Shown here: positions 42,626 to 56,600 of the stretch, piece by piece
Position numbering within the stretch: position 1 is the stretch's first letter
How the letters are laid out: each line of letters begins with the position of its first letter
Assembly: GCF_021130785.1 (NCBI RefSeq)
Contig: NW_025776835.1
Location: 124,001 to 188,000 of the forward strand
Source of the DNA: Homalodisca vitripennis
Lineage: Eukaryota; Arthropoda; Insecta; Hemiptera; Cicadellidae
Reading direction: 5' to 3'
Length of the DNA stretch: 64,000 nt
The notes under the pieces: model-generated
What the model was told of the DNA's origin: nothing
The model's input: the letters and a program-made list of their open reading frames with translations, nothing else
Database searches by the model: none
Translations under genes and position numbers: made by a program

Positions 42626-44141
42626 ATGGGCTTCGTGAAGTTTTCATGTGACATATTCCTGAGTATATCGAACGGGTAGTTTTACTCCCAATATTCCTAT
42701 ATCAAATGTGCTTAGTTTGTTTACAGTTTTATTTACCCTGCTATTTTCTTGTTACTTACCATCATGGATACCTATAAAATTGTACTTTTTGCTGTAAAAA
42801 TTATAAGTAAAAATTATTATTTTACTTGCAGTATGTCGCAAGTATATCTTTGGCAGTGGTTTTACCTTAGTGTTATTTTGGCGGAAGAAAATTAAATAAC
42901 CACTATGTTAATTACCATTAAATTTATATTTTGTAATGTGACCTTTCATCTAAACCCATTACCAACACCTTTTAGTATTATTTTGCCAATTCAGAGTGTT
43001 AAAACGTCTCAGTACTTAATACTTTCATACAGAAATAAATAGCGCTAAAACTGTCTTTCCTTACGTACCGGACATCGCATTTCACAGATTTCATAAACCT
43101 CAGATAGTTTAAGAAATAATACATTTGAAAAACAATTTTAATAGTTGCTGTTTCTTTTGCTTATACCAAATTAAAATCTAGTATTTGAGATTATTAAAAT
43201 ATAAAGATAATTTATTATGTTTTGATTGATTGTGAGTCTATTTTATGAAAATTATATTATTTTTAATCCTTAATCCATTACTTATTATTATTTAACTGTC
43301 AGAACATTAAATATTCCTGGTAGATTCCTTTTGCAATTATTAAAAGAACTATATTGGATATGGTAAAATTGAACTGTATATTACTATAATGAATCTCATG
43401 TAATCCAATATCTTTATTTTTTCAGTTTATCTTGTTCCGTCCCTCATACTTCATTACAATTACTCTAATCAACAACTCAAAATTAGGTTAAAAAATGGAG
43501 CTATTATAAAATTATTTTTTTAGTGAATTATTTGAAAAATTTTTTTGTAAAAATTGCTCAATTTAAAGATTACAAGTCGATTTATAGATGTTATTTCATT
43601 TATTGGATTGGAAAATGGCCTTACAGAGTACATACATTTTTGTTGAATAATATTATTAGTCGAGTGTTGTCACATGGTTGTCAGTGTTGACATATGGGAC
43701 TGGAAAAAGTTTTATTTCTGCCTGTTTTTCCGCTCGATATCTCGAAAAAGAACTGACCACAAATATTAGAATAATTAACATTATTTAAGAGTTATGATTA
43801 ATGTTTTATGAGACTTCTATGTGCAAAACTGTTTCGGTAATGATAAATGTCAGTTCATGGGACTTGGCCGAGCTTTAGCGAATAGCAGAATAAATAAATT
43901 TGTAACAAACTGATTACTATTATATGAGATTTGAATGTGTTGAATTAATAGAGCAAAATTTGACAACAAAATTGTATTTTATTGAGTTAGTCCTAATTTC
44001 GCCAGGTAAAATAAGATATATATACTTTACTTTTACTCTAACTTAAAAAAAAGTGCTAAAGAAAGTAAATTGAAAATCGGTATTACAATTACATACATAC
44101 ATTGATATCAAGAGTTGTCAAGAGTTGATATCAGTGACTTA

Positions 44142-44330
44142 CGGGGTCTGTATAATAAGTAACCGGACTGACCCTGCCCCGCTCCGTTAAAACGTCTGCT
44201 AACCGGTATCTGGTGCTGCAGTGGTGGTGGGGGGTCTAGTGAAAGGGAACCGGGCTGCAGCAGTTGCCTCCAAGCGCTTGGAGAGTTAGTATCGAGCGAG
44301 AGCGGAGTGCATGTTCAGTTACCCCGTCGG
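44142..44330. mobile_element. 189-bp Tc1/mariner-type MITE-like insertion
   Basis: Present in copy B and absent at the matching site in copy A, where gacttagtacact is uninterrupted (29777-29789). In B the insertion is flanked by TA on both sides, so TA was duplicated, the hallmark of Tc1/mariner elements. The ends begin CGGGGTCTG and end ACCCCGTCGG, an imperfect inverted pair (ACGGGGT and its complement). The interior has the gcgagagcggagtgcatgttcagtt word known from mariner ends. It is too short to code, so it moved with an enzyme supplied elsewhere. Confidence 0.75.
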
Positions 44331-45689
44331 TAGTACACTTATGAAAGTCACACGTCTGAGTAAAGCTGGGGGAAGGGCCCACCTTAAATTAATACTGGTT
44401 GGTTTGGATGGAAGTTAAAGGGATCAGTGGTTTTCTTATATAAGTGTTCCATGCCCTAAACACCCGTTTTGCATTTTTTTAATATATAAAGAAATACTTG
44501 ACTGTTTACTATACTGAATATATAAAAAATACTAATTTATACTTCTTTCATTTTTTGCGAGAATTTATTATTCAATTATGTAATAATAGGGTTGAAGAGT
44601 CCAAAACCCATTTATAGCACGATAACACCTAAATTATAATTATTTGTACGTTTATAATTATAATATACAACATATATAACATTGGGCTGATCAAATGCAA
44701 GCGTCACTCCAAAACGACTGCAGTCTTTTGTTAACTTTCCATCATTGGACAAGCGACTCGTGGAGCTGACTTCATTAAAACTCTATTTCAGTAAACCCAA
44801 TTCCCACCAGCTGACTCGTGCCATGCTATCTCGGCCATAGTCATGATAAAGTTAACGAGTAAAAATATGTGCCCGAGCTCAATTTACATCTCATGTTTGT
44901 CTCTTAGTTGAAATATTAACGCGCACGATTTAATCTCTTAATTTCGTGTTTGTTAAGTTATTTATATCCCATGATATCAAAAGCATGCTTAAATTTTATT
45001 TCATCATTTCTCAGTGACAGCTCCTGTAAGCAAATATGCAATTCAACCAAATATGCCGTCTATAATTTTAAAGTAAAACATAAATATATAATTAAATCTA
45101 ATTATTAACAATTTTACGCATAATAGAGTACATATGAATCACCACAAGATGATTCTTGTTATAACATAACAATATTATATTGATTAGTAAATAGCTGCTA
45201 ATGCTTGCCACAGTGAAATTATATCGCAAAGAAAAAAATATCACATAAAAAAAGCTGAGATCAATTATATAATCTTTTTAACGTAGCCCAACATGTAGCC
45301 CAAGGTATGAGCTATTGAAATGTTTTACAATGAGAGTAACTAATAAGTCAGTTGAAGAAACATGGAACCGGATCGAATCATTGAATAAGGGAAACAAGCG
45401 ATCACACAGTAGCTTTATGAGGAATGGATGTAGTTAGGGTGTGTAAATAAAACATGAGGTAAACACAAGAGAGCTCTGCAGCTCACACACAACAGGAGAT
45501 GTTCCTGTCACAACAGTTTTAATTATTCAATCACCTCAGACAGTCCCGGAGGCGTTGCGCTATCTCGCGTCGAGCCGCGTCATCTCCCGCCATTTTGCAC
45601 GCAACTAGAGCGTAAGCGTGAAGTGGTGGGATCTTGAGACTTACTTTATGTTAAAACATAGATAAGTGATACACAAACCATTCTATAAG

Positions 45690-46220
45690 TAGATGTTACT
45701 GGTTATAGTTACATTACAAACTATTGTACTTTTGGATAGTAGCATTGATTTCAAAATATAATTTTACTACAAGTCTTGCGAAACTGATTTTTCAAACCTG
45801 ATTGTTGAAACCATCATAACAAAATATCCAGGAAGTTTTTTTGGATCTTTTGCGATCGTGATCTCCAGGATCCAAAACCTTCACAATCCAAAGATACCAG
45901 ATTATCATACATACATTAGAAATTAATTAGCATTATTTTAGTGGATGCTAGTTTGTAATTAAAATTAATATTGAAAAATTTTAGTTTAAAAATTATATAA
46001 CTGATGCAGAAAACATACTATTAGAACATACTACTAACTATAGATATCATAGAAATCATAGTAATTTTGGATAGTAGCATTAGATAGCAAAATACAATTT
46101 CATTGCAAGCTTTTGTTAATCTGATTTAGCAAACCTACCTATTGCAATCACCCTCATAACGGAATGTCTGGAAGGTCTTTTATTGGGTTTTTGCGATCAT
46201 GAACTTTAGAACCCATAACC
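45690..46220. repeat. older internal direct repeat (copy B)
   Basis: Copy B counterpart of 31045-31560, with the same two diverged units in the same order. Confidence 0.55.
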
Positions 46221-47389
46221 ATTATACACCAAAGATAGACAATAATAATATATTCACTAAATATTAAATAGAATTATGCTTGCATGTAATTAAAATTAAA
46301 ATTTCGTCAATCAATCAAATTTCAAATAATTATATGTATATTTATAATGTGTGTTTAAATGGGTCTACATAAATTGTTTTGCTCTATATGAGATTTAATA
46401 GTAAGGACTTGCCATATATATAAGAATAAAATGTGTTGAAAATCTATAAATGAAAGATATTTTAAACTTAATACAATCATACAAACACAAACAATGTATG
46501 TCCATTACCAATCATGTTACAAGATATTTTAAATATAATTTGATAATTAATTTTTTACATTAAAACATGTTCGATCTTCCAACTCGTGTATGGACTTCTA
46601 CTCCAAATGTATTAAAAACATGATAAATAATTTTATAAACATATGTTGAAAAAGTAGAATGTACAAAAAGAACTTTCTTTCTACCTGAAAAAACGTTTCA
46701 GCTATCGAACTTTTGTGTGGATGTTGAATATAATACTGCATATTTAGTTGATAAGTGGATCCAAGTATATAAATTTTGTAACATTGATTACACACTTATA
46801 TTACAATAAACAATCATTAATTCTTAAAAATGGTAACACTTAATTTGTGATAAGAAATATCTTAATACCTACGACAAATTGTGTATAACTCCGCAAGCTG
46901 GGCTAATTATTGTTTAAACTGAAGGGAAAGACGAGGTATAATAGAGATTCATAATAAGTCTAATGAAAAGTAAATGGTCCTATTCAGCAAAACGAGGCAG
47001 TCGTTGGTTCTGAGTTATTGATAAGAAACGTCTCCGAGACTTCTCGTACGGAAACTGACGTTATATCCTACTTTTGTTGTTTGATATTCTTTCTGTGTAG
47101 GTTGCATGAATGTTATAGTATTGTTCCTTACTATAAAACAGCTTAATGCGAATTACCATAATGTAATTATTTTTTTCGTCTGTTTTATTAAGGAGGTGAA
47201 TGTAGGTTGCTGAATGTAAAAATCAGTTCGTTTTGGACCACATTGATCGTGCACTCAAAACTAACAATACTTGGTGGATGAAATTTAAACATACACCATA
47301 CGATGTTTAGATAAAAGCGGTATTAAAACTGCAATACAAACTAAAACATAAACCCATTATCTTATCTCACTGTTAGCGTGCAGCGCGCC

Positions 47390-49510
47390 TCACTCTCCGT
47401 ATGTACTTATTGATCGCAGATCTTAATAATTAACAACAAACAGTCTATTAACCTCAGGCTACTAACAACAAGGCATTTCCTTTGTGTCGCTCTGGAATAC
47501 TTGTTACAACTTCTGTTACGGTCGTGTGTTATTATTGATCGCAGATATTAATCATTAACAACGAACGGTCTGTTACCCTCAGGCTACTAACAACAAGGCA
47601 TGCCTTTGTGTCGCTCTGGAGTACTTGTTACAGGTTCAGTTACGGTCATGTATTATTATTGATCGCAGATCTTAATAATAAACAACGAACGGTCTGTTAC
47701 CCTCAGGCTACTAACAACAAGGCATGCCTTTGTGTCGCTCTGGAGTACTTGTTACAGGTTCAGTTACGGTCGTGTATTATTATTGATCGCAGATCTTAAT
47801 CATTAACAACGAACGGTCTGTTATCCTCAGGCTACTAACAACAAGGCATGCCTTTGTGTCGCTCTGGAGTACTTGTTACAGGTTCAGTTACGGTCGTGTA
47901 TTATTATTGATCGCAGATCTTAATCATTAACAACGAACGGTCTGTTACCCTCAGGCTACTAACAACAAGGCATGCCTTTGTGTCGCTCTGGAGTACTTGT
48001 TACAGGTTCAGTTACGGTCGTGTATTATTATTGATCGCAGATCTCAATCATTAACAACGAACGGTCTGTTACCCTCAGGCTACTAACAACAAGGCATGCC
48101 TTTGTGTCGCTCTGGAGTACTTGTTACAGGTTCAGTTACGGTCGTGTATTATTATTGATCGCAGATCTTAATAATTAACAACGAACGGTCTGTTACCCTC
48201 AGGCTACTAACAACAAGGCATGCCTTTGTGTCGCTCTGGAATACTTGTTACAGGTTCAGTTACGGTCGTGTGTTATTATTGATCGCAGATCTTAATCATT
48301 AACAACGAACGGTCTGTTACCCTCAGGCTACTAACAACAAGGCATGCCTTTGTGTCGCTCTGGAGTACTTGTTACAGGTTCAGTTACGGTCGTGTATTAT
48401 TATTGATCGCAGATCTTAATCATTAACAACGAACGGTCTGTTACCCTCAGGCTACTAACAACAAGGCATGCCTTTGTGTCGCTCTGGAGTACTTGTTACA
48501 GGTTCAGTTACGGTCGTGTATTATTATTGATCGCAGATCTTAATAATTAACAACGAACGGTCTGTTACCCTCAGGCTACTAACAACAAGGCATGCCTTTG
48601 TGTCGCTCTGGAATACTTGTTACAGGTTCAGTTACGGTCGTGTGTTATTATTGATCGCAGATCTTAATCATTAACAACGAACGGTCTGTTACCCTCAGGC
48701 TACTAACAACAAGGCATGCCTTTGTGTCGCTCTGGAGTACTTGTTACAGGTTCAGTTACGGTCGTGTATTATTATTGATCGCAGATCTTAATAATTAACA
48801 ACGAACGGTCTGTTACCCTCAGGCAACTAACAACAAGGCAGGGCCTTTGTGTCGCTCTGGAATACTTGTTACAGTTTCAGTCTCAGTGTGTTATTATTGA
48901 TCGCAGATCTTAATAATTAACAACGGACGGTCTGTTACCCTCAGGCTACTAACAACAAGGCATGCCTTTGTGTCGCTCTGGAGTACTTGTTACAGGTTCA
49001 GTTACGGTCGTGTGTTATTATTGATCGCAGATCTTAATCATTAACAACGAACGGTCTGTTACCCTCAGGCTACTAACAACAAGGCATGCCTTTGTGTCGC
49101 TTTGGAGTACTTGTTACAGGTTCAGTTACGGTCGTGTGTTATTATTGATCGCAGATCTTAATCATTAACAACGAACGGTCTGTTACCCTCAGGCTACTAA
49201 CAACAAGGCATGCCTTTGTGTCGCTCTGGAGTACTTGTTACAGGTTCAGTTACGGTCGTGTGTTATTATTGATCGCAGATCTTAATCATTAACAACGAAC
49301 GGTCTGTTACCCTCAGGCAACTAACAACAAGGCAGGGCCTTTGTGTCGCTCTGGAATACTTGTTACAATTTCAGTCTCAGTGTGTTATTATTGATCGCAG
49401 ATCTTAATAATTAACAACGAACGGTCTGTTACCCTCAGGCAACTAACAACAAGGTAGGGCCTTTGTGTTGCTCTGGAATACTTGTTACAGTTTCAGTTAC
49501 GGTCGTGTTT
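47390..49510. repeat. 124-bp minisatellite array, 17 units (copy B)
   Basis: Unit spacing is 124 bp (counted on ggcatgcc). Units alternate in fixed combinations of gtgtgtt/gtgtatt, aatcatt/aataatt and ggagtact/ggaatact, giving a three-unit higher-order repeat of about 372 bp between 47650 and 48840. Edge units differ most. The same array in copy A has three units. Confidence 0.95.
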
Positions 49511-51472
49511 GTCTGACTAGTAAATACTACGGTACATTAAATTGATGCTGTAACATTACACTTTATGGTCTAGGAGCCGAGAGGTAATATGCCTTGTATA
49601 AGCACACAGCTTGATGTCTATTGAAATTAATATATTATTCCTTAGAAAGAAGTTGCTCGTCAGCCACGCTAATTTAGGTAATATTCTCTATGAGAGTCTA
49701 TAAGGTTGGTTATTCTGTCACATTATGAAATGTAAAATTGTGTACTGAGTTTGTTTCAAAACTTATTTATTCTGCAATTTTTCGTTTCCATTATAGTTAC
49801 TCATAAGATCAATGTAACATTTGTCGCTAATGTTTAGCCAAATCCCATGGAGTATTATGCTCCAACATCAAAATCAATGATCCCTTTTTAAAAGGAAGCT
49901 AATGCTAAATGCCAAGTCTACAGTTCATTTTGTTTTTCTGATAGGCTGACAGCCAAAAATGAAACTTTTTATCCTCTCGAATGATAGCTTCGCTGGCAGG
50001 CCATGCCAATATACTCATGATCGATTGGTCAAGATAGGGAATTGAGGTTCCTCTAAGTGTAAAAATAAGTGTGGCTTATTTTGTCTTAATTTTATGTTAC
50101 ATTACAGCTAGAAGCAAATCCTTACGATTAAATTCTCTATAATAAATTTTAATCATGATTTTCTTCACAAATAACAATTTACGTGTATTGTATTTTTATG
50201 CATATTTGGCTAATAGGTAACACAACCTGGAAAAGTAAAGAAATAAACATAAATAAAGAAAGAACAATAAACGGCGCTGACATTGAAAATTCCACCTCTT
50301 AAGATTCTGTAATTTGAATCTCTTTGTTGAACCTGTATTAGATTTGGGCGCAAACAAAGAGGACACGAGACAGTACTGAAGCGACCAGTGGCGAGTACAC
50401 AAGGGAATTACAATGAGGGAGAACAATGCCTTCTTCCCTGCCTTTTCAATTTCATTCAGATCACCTATGTGTGGGTATAATTTTATACTCATGTTATCTT
50501 AAACTTAAGGTCCTGCAATAAGCCCACAATTACCCCATTACCCATTCAAATGTGTCATCTTTAAGCTCATTTACTTGTAAAAAACTAAAAAATATAAATC
50601 TGATTTGCCATGGAGTTTTTGTTATCATCGATTCCCAAACTACAAGTAGCAATTTTTAATTGAAAAATTATTGTAATTATTAATGTTTGAGCTAGATCTA
50701 ACTTAGCATAAAAATAATAGTTGCACATCACACATAAGAGTTTCAGACGATGTATCTCTAAATCTTTTTAGTGTTGCGATGTAAAAGTGTATGTACAACA
50801 AATAAAAAGAAACGTTCATATTAACGTTGTTTTTTAGACCGTAGGGAAATAATTTTTCCTCGTAATTCGGGGTCAAAATAGTTGTGGTAAAATTGAGTGG
50901 TACTACAGCTTATTACAGTTCATAACAGAACATCTGCAATGTTTCGCAGTGCAAGATATCATGATAGAAAATAATTGCGTATATAACTGTAAATATCTGT
51001 TAAACAAATTCTTATTTTGTTTAAACGTTCAAACTTTATATATATATGATATGTTATTTCTCTCAGCCTGTTTACAAATTTATTCATTATTTGATAATTT
51101 TTTTCTTTGCGATCCTGGTTACTTTTAAAGCAATCTAATCATGTTCAATAATCCTCAGCCATTGAAATCGATGTTCCTTATTTATATATAAGACTTCATG
51201 CAAACGAACCTTTAGGTAAAACGGACAGACAGATAGGTAAACAGACATATAAACATACTAAACATTAAATTAAAATGAAAGCCTTTAAGTAATATGCCTA
51301 GTTCACGCTCAGCCATTGAAATGGATCGTTACATGCTCAGTCTAACTCGTACTATGCAAATCTGGGCTTAAATTTAAAAAATTGCAAAGAATATGACACC
51401 AAGTTTGTATACATATAAGTTCAATACAGCGTTCAATGCAAATAAGACTTGTTCGAGTTTATTACGTGCTAC

Positions 51473-51605
51473 ACTGATTAAATCATATTCCACCTTCACA
51501 ACCCTTGCTTGTTTGGTAAAGATGGTTATTTTAAGATGCGTTTCTGTTACACAGGGGACTGCTGAATAATTGAAACATACCAAGCGTACCTGCGTTCTAC
51601 ATACA
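51473..51605. repeat. single unit of the 135-bp minisatellite (copy B)
   Basis: One unit with the same left lead-in (ttattacgtgctacac) and right lead-out (acctgcgttctacatacaagaac) as the ends of the 28-unit array in copy A. It is the likely unexpanded state. Confidence 0.9.
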
Positions 51606-53190
51606 AGAACCTTTTGTCACATAAAATACAACACTTTACACTTCAACTTTGCGTGACCTCTCCGTGACTTTCAGCTCTTTACACGGAAAATACAACTTGG
51701 TGAAAAAATCCAAACCTTTTTTGTTGCATAATATTACCAAATCCTAGCAAAAACGTTACGCGACGTTTTGGAAATAAATAGGTTACACGAATATCTTGTT
51801 TAATATTACACGTGTGTTTAATTGTAAATTTTTTTTCTACGTGCATTAAAAGCAAAAGACCAAACGTAGCTCGCTCTACAAGATATCAATATTAAATTTC
51901 ATACAGTCTAGCTTTATACAATTCTATGAATATTATTTTTTTATACCTCATATATTTTATTTCAGGCTTATTTCATTTATCGAAAATTATGATTAGGTTA
52001 GGTAGCTCTACATTATTATTATAAAATACACAGACAAAACCCAAAAATGAATCATGCGAAGTACTAATTAACAACGTGTACACCACACCACGTGTAGCTA
52101 AACAGGTTTCGTTGAGGTTGCATGCAGGTTTTAAAACTATAGTTAATTTTAATAGATTAAAATGCGTTAATATTTTCCATTTTAATTTTATTATCAAATT
52201 CAATTCCTTTACAAATTTAATGACTCAGAGCTTTCCTCGTTGTTGTTATAAGATCCATTTAAATATGTTTATATCGATCAGTAAAATCTTATGGTTATAT
52301 GCATCGCCTCGATGCTGCTAAAATCTATAAGTTAGTTCATTCTCGAGATATCGTACAGCCAGACTGACTGAAATTAAACATTTCCAGCCTCTCGGTAGAT
52401 AAGTGAAACAACACTAACACTCAGTCAATAAGTGAATACTTATTTTAAGAAAACTCTAAACCACTTAGTACTTCTAAAATCGGCTTATCCATTCAATTAC
52501 CCATACACTAAAATTTGGAAAATGACTCTAATCTAGCACGAAAATTTGTTAGTTCGTTTAATTCATTCAAAACGCCTTTTAGTTAGTTTAAAATGCAGAT
52601 TCACGAATTCTGTCTTTTTATGTTGTTGGATTTAAAAGATGTATCTGCATCTATAGTAGTGAGAACCCTCACTGACGTTCCTTGGACAGTTTAATATAAT
52701 GATATTAAAACATTAAAAAGATTTTATTATAATTCTCGTTGAAGGAAATAGTTTTTATCTTTAAAGTTTCTACCATTTAATATATTGTAGATATTATTAT
52801 TCAAAAGTAAGGTTAATTAATTAATATTCGCTTGTCTCTATTTGAATAAACACTGCTAAATATTTAAACATTACCAAGAGTAATTGTTTCAGATGTAATA
52901 AATGTGGGCGATCTGTTGTAACATGTGCAATAATATGTTGATTATAACACCTTGGCAGTAGCTTGTAATGTAATTATATTCTCACTAATAGACCCTAAAA
53001 AACCTCTACTATAAATTGTATAGTTCTCAACAGTTAATGTTTGTTTTGTTTAAATTTTTTCCATTTCAAGTATACGTACCGCAACAAAATGAGCACCGGC
53101 TGCAACTGATTGTTTTGCGTAATACAACATCTGTATTATGATGACGGCCATTACAACACCAGCCCATGTACAGTCTGGTATGTTATTGTA

Positions 53191-53656
53191 CAGAACTGTA
53201 CTGCTGTGTGTTCATTCACCACACAGCGATGTGGTTACATACCACTTCAATCAGCAGGGACACACTCTATCCGTTTTCCCTCTCATACCGGTGTTAATTA
53301 CCATGTCCATCAACCTTTTTTTAATTGTGCTTTTATCGATTGAAGGTCAGTGAACATGTTCACGGAGATTTACTGAACACAACCACTATTCGTACCATAA
53401 CGCCCTGATACAATGTATTTATTTTAACCTAGTTTTTAGTTACGTGTTAGGTTGGTTATCCACCTGAAGAAAACATTAGATCGCAGATTTCGAAACGTAA
53501 TGTGACTAATTTCTGGTATCATTAAACTATGGCAAATGTACGTGAAACATCTGCTATATTACGTTCTTTACGTGTTTCGTGATAAAACCAAATTATGTCT
53601 TTAAAAGTTTTATAAGAGATATCTTTAATTGGTGCTCTTTAGGAATAACTCAAATG
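53191..53656. other. host DNA without a supported gene
   Basis: Two overlapping short frames at 53110-53353 straddle the end of the duplicated segment. No family is recognised. Confidence 0.5.
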
Positions 53657-53664
53657 ATGATGGG
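53657..53664. other. left target-site duplication of the hAT element (ATGATGGG)
   Basis: Eight bases before the CAGGGG terminus, repeated exactly after the other terminus at 58218-58225. An 8-bp duplication is the hAT signature. Confidence 0.95.
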
Positions 53665-56600
53665 CAGGGGTGCCCATCCCCCCCAAAGGCTATGGCGCAT
53701 TCCCCCCAAAGTATTTACCATTTATACAGTATAATTATTGTCAATTTTTTTTTAAATAAAATGTATAAACAACACATATGCCATACAAAATAATAAATCA
53801 ATGTACAGTACTATAATTAAAAGTCAAAATGGCTAGAGGTGTTTTAAAAAGGTAACTAACTTGATGAACTTACCCTTGATTACCCTTGATGGCCTTTGCA
53901 GCGGTTTTTCCTGTTCTCACTTGAAATTCCAAATTTGTCTATGATCTCACTGTTTGGAATTGATTGTAAAATATCCATTCGGATGCCAAAACTAACATAT
54001 CAGACAACCAGGTATCACCCATACTGCTTCTCAATCTATTTTTAACGATTTTAAGTTTGCTCATTGCTCTTTCAGCTGAGCAACTTGTTGCTGGCAGGGC
54101 GAGAAGTATCTGATACAATGATTTCAAATATGGAAACCCAGATATGTTCAATAAACAGCGATAGAGTCTTATAAAGCCCTTCTTGATCCATTGATCAAGA
54201 TATCGTTGCTTTGCAATTGTACTTGTACAATCCAATGTTTCATCAGAATAATCTTGGGTTTCAACTTCTTCATTGGTTAGTCTTGCATTTATCTGTATTT
54301 ATCATCTTTTGAAGAAAGGACATCTGACAGGTCAATATTTTGATAGCTGCCTTTGTATAACTGGCTGAAAACATCAAACTCCTCACAAAGTTTCTCGGTA
54401 TCCAATCCATAGTAACCACACAGGTCACTGACAATGTCTGGGTTTAGGGTGTTGTCCCCAGTGTTTAGCAGCTTTTCGTGAGAAAAATGAGTCATTTGCT
54501 GCACAAAAATTTTATGACCTTTCAGGAAAACGATCATGTAGTTGTGTGATCACGGAATCAAGCACTTTAAAGAAGACTTCTGTCCTCAGTTTTGCCATAG
54601 GATCTAATATTATTTCATCAATGGCAAGTTCGTCCATGAATCTTTTTCTCTTTTGGATTCGTTTGTTTGAAGTTTTCTGGAGATTGTGTTCTTGAGCAAA
54701 ATGATTAATACTGCCCACCATTTTGTCCCATCCCTCGTCGGTTCTCATAGATTGGAGTTTAGAAATATTTTCAGACACCACTGTCGGAATCATTCCATAG
54801 TCAATAATTTTAGACTGTAAAAAAACAGTCACTGGTGACAGAATTTTGAATAGTTCGGCAGCAATGATCATAACTGCAGCAGATTCATAATCAAATAGTG
54901 CTTTCAGAAGTCCTTTTGCTGATGTTCTTGAATCCATTTCAGATTGAGTGTTATCAGATATGTCTTCCAGGGTTTCTCTTAGGACATCATAGCAAGTTAT
55001 AACGGTTTTTACGACATCGTTTTTGTTTGACCACCTTGTCGTATTGACTCTTTTCAAACGCTTTTTCTAGCCTGACATGGATCTTTTTCTAACTTCTCTA
55101 CGAAAATATGATGTCTTTTATGTCCAGACATGAAATTGTAAAGTTCTTGCAGAGTTGAGAACATGTCCCTTATTTTTGGGCACAATTCCATTGATTTTTC
55201 GACAACTAAGGCAAATCTATGCGAACGACACCAAATGTAGAATGCTTTAGGGCATTCCTTGAGGACAAATGATTTGACCCCACTAAATGGACCACGCATG
55301 TTTCCCGCACCATCCATGCTCTGCCTAATCATACCATTCTTATCAAATCCAATTTCCTGGAGAGTTGTTAATAGCCCAATTGATAAGTTTTTGCCAGTTG
55401 TGTCTCCGCTAGTAAAAATGTTAACAAGGCGCTCTTCTGGCTTCACATTCTCTTTGATTTCTCCGAATGTATCTCTGTGATCGACATATCGAATTAGTAC
55501 TGTTGTGCATTCCTTCTTGCTAACATCTTGTGTGGAGTCAAGAATTATAGAATACGTATTAGTTTCATTAACATGATCCACAATTCTTGAAACAATAATT
55601 CTATTCACGAGATTTATTACATCATAAATGTTTCTGTAACTCAGAAAATTAGAACCAAGTTTAGTTTTATTTTCTTTTGACTTATCAAGCTTCTCCAAAT
55701 AATCTCTTGCGTCTGGGTTATACTTAGCAAGCAATCGAAATAAATTTACTAGTTTTCCGTTTAGAGACTCTTTATTTCGAAAAGCCAACATCTCCTCGGT
55801 CAGATACCGACAGCAGTCTATAACGACCGATAGAACCTCACGGTGATGACTGACTAATTTATCATTTAGCTCAGTCAAATCAGTATCAACTCTTTTTTTG
55901 GATATCCATTGCAATCTACCAATTTAAGAAGAAATATGGATTTTAGATTTTTCATGAAGTTCAATATCTCGATCTCCTTTATGATCCGTCCAACCCCTAT
56001 AACCTGTAGTACCCCAAATTGTTCTTTCTGATGGCAAAGCAAAGATCAAACAATGCAAACAAAATACAGCATCAGAATGTCTATTATAAACAAGCCACTT
56101 CCTATCTTTGGTTGTTGCATTAGGTAAAAGACTTTTTTTAACTTTTGGGTTGAATTTTCTACAGGATGAAGAAGGAAAAATCTATTATACTTAGGTCGTG
56201 CGATTCCAGCTTTAGTGCTTCGTTAATTAGTTCATCAGAGAGTCTTTTGTTTGCATAAAATGCTGGATCTATAGGATCGATTGTAGAGAATTGAAGTTCG
56301 GTCAAATTAATAGGTTCAGGTATCTTCTCTGTGGGTATGTTGTCCTCTATATTTTCTAAAACTTCGTCTTCTTCTTCTGGTCTTGACATTGGCAGGCTAG
56401 TTTCCATGGAGGACGTTGGAAGTTCAATTTCTTTATCGTGAACAAGTATAGAGGCGTATATTTAGATCCATCTCCTCTTTGGTGACTCTGCAGCTCAACT
56501 TCTTCGTCGTTGCGGTCTTGGACAGCTGATGTTCCAGAATGTGGATTGTCGTCTAGCCCAGACACCACCAATATAAATATAGAGAAATGCCTTCACTGTA

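Larger units (their letters stand above)
40084..53190. repeat. tandem segmental duplication, copy B (about 13.1 kb)
   Basis: Begins where copy A ends, so the two abut near 40085. It contains a 1.8-kb block (about 40807-42625) not in A, a TA-flanked 189-bp insertion, and a 17-unit 124-bp minisatellite that has only three units in A. The end, near 53190, includes the same gtacagtctggtatgtta word that ends copy A at about 40080. Confidence 0.9.

Noticed and set aside
47390..49510. Possible CRISPR-like array
   Set aside because: The whole 124-bp unit is repeated with no unique spacers; it is a minisatellite in eukaryotic DNA.
53110..53353. Two overlapping 70-80 codon frames
   Set aside because: They straddle the edge of the duplicated segment, overlap in different frames and match nothing recognisable.
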